From contig JAQVGK010000004.1 in NCBI GenBank assembly GCA_028696755.1, forward strand, positions 1 through 23,817: a stretch of DNA of 23,817 nt, written 5' to 3'. Below, in pieces: positions 21,483 through 23,817 of the stretch (position 1 is the stretch's first letter; every line of letters begins with the position of its first letter). Position numbers and translations under genes: made by a program. Below the pieces are notes generated by a model. That model was given only the letters and a program-made list of their open reading frames with translations, did no database searches and had not been told where the DNA came from. The stretch comes from Bacteroidales bacterium. GTDB taxonomy: Bacteria; Bacteroidota; Bacteroidia; Bacteroidales; ML635J-15.

Positions 21483-23329
21483 TGAGTGCAAAGAAGTACA
21501 AAATATTTATCAGCAGTGTTCAAAAAGAATTTGAACATGAAAGACTGGCACTCGAAGAATATTTATCAAGTGATGTGTTGTTAAAATTATTTTTTCAAGC
21601 TTTTGTTTTTGAACGTATTTCGGCTACAAGCAGTTCTCCTGAGCTTGTTTATATTGACGAAGTGAAAAAATCGGATATTTATGTAGGTTTGCTTGGAAAA
21701 ACTTATGGGTTTGAAGATGAATCCGGCATATCACCAACAGAAAAAGAATACAACACAGCAAAAGAAACACAACTAAGCCGTTGGATTTATATTTTAAATA
21801 CCTCCGAGAAAAGATCCGATAAAGAAAGTAGGTTTATTCAAAAAGTAAGCAAAGATGTCTCTTGGAAATTTTTTACCGATATTGAAAGTTTAAAGAAAGA
21901 AGTTTATCATTCCTGCATTGAGTTTTTGAAGCAAAAAGGCAAAATCGAGCACTTTGATTTTGACAGCTCTTTACATGATTATGCTGGGATTGATGATATA
22001 AATGATAAATTACTAAAAGAATTTGTTGAAATTGCTCGAGAAAAACGAAATTTCTCCGAAAAAACTGGGGCTCCAAAATCTGATATTTTAAAACGCCTGA
22101 ATTTGTTGAGAGACGGAAAACTAACAAATAGTGCTTTGCTTTTATTTGCCGCTGACCCTCAGAAATTCTTCCCTTCGGCAACAGTAAAATGTGCTCATTT
22201 TCATGGAAATCAAGTTCAAAAGCCAATTCCCGATTATAAAGAATTTACGGGAACTGTTTTCGAAATGGCAGATTCGGCAGTAGATTTTGTCCTTTCAAAG
22301 ATAAGCCTCTCCACAGGAACCCGCAATAAGAGCAATCTCGTCGAAACTCAATACGAAATACCTCGTTCCGCGATTTCAGAAGCAATAATTAATGCATTGG
22401 CTCATAGGGATTATTACAGTAAAGCAAGTGTGCAAATTTCTGTATTTAAAAACAGAATAGAAATTGAAAATCCAGGACATCTTCCTCACGAAATCACAAT
22501 CGAAGATCTGAAATTTACACATGCATCTTATCCACATAACCCATTACTTGCTAATTGCTTATTCCTCGCCGGAGCCATAGAAAGCTATGGAACAGGTATT
22601 GCTGACATGATTCAGGATATTAGAAGTGCAGGTCTCCAAATGCCAGAATTTTCGTCAAGGCAAACATTTAAAGTAAACTTATGGAGAAGAATTTCCGAAA
22701 TGGACTATTTTCAGCAAAAGGAACATGATAGGGAACATGATAGGGAACATGATGAAAAACGTATTGATGATAAAATATTGCAATTAGTTAGAGTCTTGTT
22801 TGACGAAATGTCCACTTCGAAAATGATGAGTTTGCTATGTTTAAAAGCACGGAGAAATTTCATGCAAAATTATCTACAACCAGCTGTTGAACAGGGATTT
22901 ATCAAGATGAATTATTCCGACAGACCAACTATTAAGACACAAACTTATAGCTTAACCAACGAGGGGATAACACTGAAAGAAACAGTAATGCAATCTTCAC
23001 TTAATACCGATGATGTGGACAACACTCCCCATGATACTCCCCATGATACTCCCCATGATATACCCCATGATACTCCCCATGAAGTGAGTAAATTATCTCT
23101 GGCTTTTAGGAAATTTATCCTTGCTTTTGAAGGGGAAATGACAAGGCAAGAAATACAATCAAAAATTAAGGTAAAGGATAGAAAATATTTTAGGGAAAAA
23201 TACCTGTCGCTTGCTATAGATTTAGAAATTGTAAGTTCGGTTGGAGAATACAATCCAAAGGACAAAACGCAGAAATACAAACTTACAGCTAAAGGGCTAA
23301 AAATTCATCAATACCTCAAAAAAATATAA
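21482..23329 (+). CDS. DUF4062 - HATPase (AlbA_2-regulator-like) protein embedded in the hsd operon
   Basis: A 615-residue multidomain protein. Residues 1-about 150 are DUF4062 (KYKIFISSVQKEFEHERLAL, SDIYVGLLGKTYG), a TIR-like fold found at the N-terminus of signalling and STAND proteins. Residues about 180-400 match the part of Schlafen/AlbA_2 'transcriptional regulator' proteins that lies after the DNA-binding domain, including the HATPase_c_4 boxes EAIINALAHRDYY (300-312), RIEIENPGHLP (325-335) and ESYGTGIADM (367-376). Two winged-helix-like segments follow (about 428-500 and 538-612), each preceded by a repeat linker: EHDREHDREHD (414-424) and PHDTPHDTPHDIPHDTPHE (516-534). The AlbA_2 domain seems replaced by DUF4062. 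The gene overlaps hsdR by one base and is one base from hsdM, so it is part of the restriction operon. Role unknown: regulator or second defence module. Confidence 0.85.
   Translation: MSAKKYKIFISSVQKEFEHERLALEEYLSSDVLLKLFFQAFVFERISATSSSPELVYIDEVKKSDIYVGLLGKTYGFEDESGISPTEKEYNTAKETQLSRWIYILNTSEKRSDKESRFIQKVSKDVSWKFFTDIESLKKEVYHSCIEFLKQKGKIEHFDFDSSLHDYAGIDDINDKLLKEFVEIAREKRNFSEKTGAPKSDILKRLNLLRDGKLTNSALLLFAADPQKFFPSATVKCAHFHGNQVQKPIPDYKEFTGTVFEMADSAVDFVLSKISLSTGTRNKSNLVETQYEIPRSAISEAIINALAHRDYYSKASVQISVFKNRIEIENPGHLPHEITIEDLKFTHASYPHNPLLANCLFLAGAIESYGTGIADMIQDIRSAGLQMPEFSSRQTFKVNLWRRISEMDYFQQKEHDREHDREHDEKRIDDKILQLVRVLFDEMSTSKMMSLLCLKARRNFMQNYLQPAVEQGFIKMNYSDRPTIKTQTYSLTNEGITLKETVMQSSLNTDDVDNTPHDTPHDTPHDIPHDTPHEVSKLSLAFRKFILAFEGEMTRQEIQSKIKVKDRKYFREKYLSLAIDLEIVSSVGEYNPKDKTQKYKLTAKGLKIHQYLKKI
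22721..22756 (+). repeat. 12-bp tandem repeat (GAACATGATAGG) x3, in frame
   Basis: Three consecutive 12-bp units at 22721, 22733 and 22745 (the last diverges in its final bases) encode EHDR repeats between the HATPase domain and the first winged-helix-like segment. The unit is a multiple of three, so copy-number changes by slippage would keep the frame. Confidence 0.9.
23024..23083 (+). repeat. 12-bp tandem repeat (ACTCCCCATGAT) x5, in frame
   Basis: Five units at 23024, 23036, 23048, 23060 and 23072, the fourth starting ATA and the fifth ending GAA, encode TPHD repeats between the two winged-helix-like segments. The unit shares the CATGAT core with the array 270 bp upstream but differs otherwise. 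Length 12 keeps the frame whatever the copy number. Confidence 0.92.
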
Positions 23330-23330
23330 A

Positions 23331-23817
23331 ATGCTCGATACAACAACAAAAAAAAGGATAGACGATTGCAGAGATATTTTGGTAGGCAAATTGCCCGATC
23401 CGAAAGCACAGATTGAGCAAATTACAATTGCTTTAATTTACAAGTTCATGGACGACATGGACAAGGAAGCGATTGAATTGGGAGGCGTAGCAAAATTCTT
23501 TTCTGGCAATTTTGAAAAATATAGTTGGGACAACCTTTTCGACACCAAAGTTACAGCCGCCGAAATGCTAAATTTGTATTCCGATGCTATTGCGAGTATG
23601 GACAAGAATCCCAACATTCCGCAATTGTTTCGCGATATTTTTAAAAATGCATTTTTACCATACCGTGATCCCGAAACGCTGAAAATGTTTTTAAAAACAA
23701 TAGGTGAATTTGCATACACCCACAGCGAAAAACTTGGCGATGCTTTTGAATATTTGCTTTCGGTAATGGGTTCGCAGGGCGATGCTGGACAATTTCGTAC
23801 TCCAAGACATATTATTG
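23331..23817 (+). CDS. hsdM: Type I restriction-modification M subunit (N-terminal part, runs off window)
   Basis: An open frame of 162 codons starting at ATG 23331, one base after the preceding stop, and continuing past the window edge. The start MLDTTTKKRIDDCRDILVGK leads into the HsdM N-terminal helical domain (LIYKFMDDMDKEAIELGG, FKNAFLPYRDPETL), and the last visible residues GDAFEYLLSVMGSQGDAGQFRTPRHII include the GQFxTP motif that opens the N6-adenine methyltransferase domain. HsdM with HsdS methylates the recognition site and protects host DNA. The catalytic NPPF motif, and hsdS, would lie beyond the edge. It shares the transcript with hsdR and the DUF4062 gene. Confidence 0.93.
   Translation, partial: MLDTTTKKRIDDCRDILVGKLPDPKAQIEQITIALIYKFMDDMDKEAIELGGVAKFFSGNFEKYSWDNLFDTKVTAAEMLNLYSDAIASMDKNPNIPQLFRDIFKNAFLPYRDPETLKMFLKTIGEFAYTHSEKLGDAFEYLLSVMGSQGDAGQFRTPRHII

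Noticed and set aside
22945..23280. Minus-strand open frame with WGVSWG repeats
   Set aside because: It is the antisense of the 12-bp tandem repeat in the DUF4062 gene, which has full domain support on the plus strand.

Overview
The window comes from a member of the Bacteroidota, most likely a Bacteroidales/Marinilabiliales-type anaerobe. The evidence is AT-rich DNA, TAnnTTTG-type -7 promoter boxes, Bacteroidota signal peptides ending in FAQ or FSQ, SusD-era lipoproteins with a Cys lipobox, a type IX secretion (T9SS) C-terminal sorting domain, and a BtuB/BtuG cobalamin-uptake locus. Placement below phylum is inference.

Layout. (1) 13-2727, minus strand: an apparent operon ctpA - pnuC - NadR-like kinase with overlapping genes (a C-terminal processing protease plus nicotinamide riboside uptake and phosphorylation). 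(2) 2840-3427, minus: an unknown lipoprotein. (3) 3553-9686, plus: a cobalamin riboswitch with its own promoter, followed by a DUF4465 (BtuH-like) surface protein, a T9SS-sorted surface protein, a TonB-dependent BtuB-like receptor and a BtuG-like beta-propeller lipoprotein. An S23 four-helix-bundle gene sits between riboswitch and operon, bracketed by inverted (AAGGCT)n arrays. (4) 9737-12600, minus: pyrF, an S41 peptidase lipoprotein and an outer-membrane beta-barrel protein. (5) 12688-13632, plus: a PfkB sugar kinase. (6) 13762-16275, minus: an unusual single-chain fusion of all three AmmeMemoRadiSam proteins. (7) 16318-17640, minus: an AAA_14/DUF4143 ATPase. (8) 17933-23817, plus: an unknown gene, then a type I restriction-modification locus hsdR - (DUF4062/HATPase regulator-like gene) - hsdM, running off the right edge.

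How the genes work together. In the cobalamin locus, low B12 should release the riboswitch, BtuG and the DUF4465 protein would capture the vitamin at the surface, and BtuB would import it. The S23 cassette interrupts this leader: its right-hand repeat runs straight into the DUF4465 reading frame, where it seems to have replaced the original ATG, and the complementary repeats could fold into a stem around the S23 gene in the mRNA, as in the intervening sequences of 23S rRNA. The same gene also carries an in-frame stop that cuts off its T9SS sorting domain. A solo copy of the same repeat, with the same variant hexamer, lies upstream of pyrF.

Other things that stand out are three 17-bp direct repeats at an exact 32-bp period between the ATPase and the restriction region, heptamer arrays that would fold with G-U wobble pairs downstream of the sugar kinase, and the DUF4062/HATPase protein whose two C-terminal domains are each preceded by a 12-bp tandem-repeat linker. 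No rRNA, tRNA, transposase, integrase or CRISPR array was recognised.
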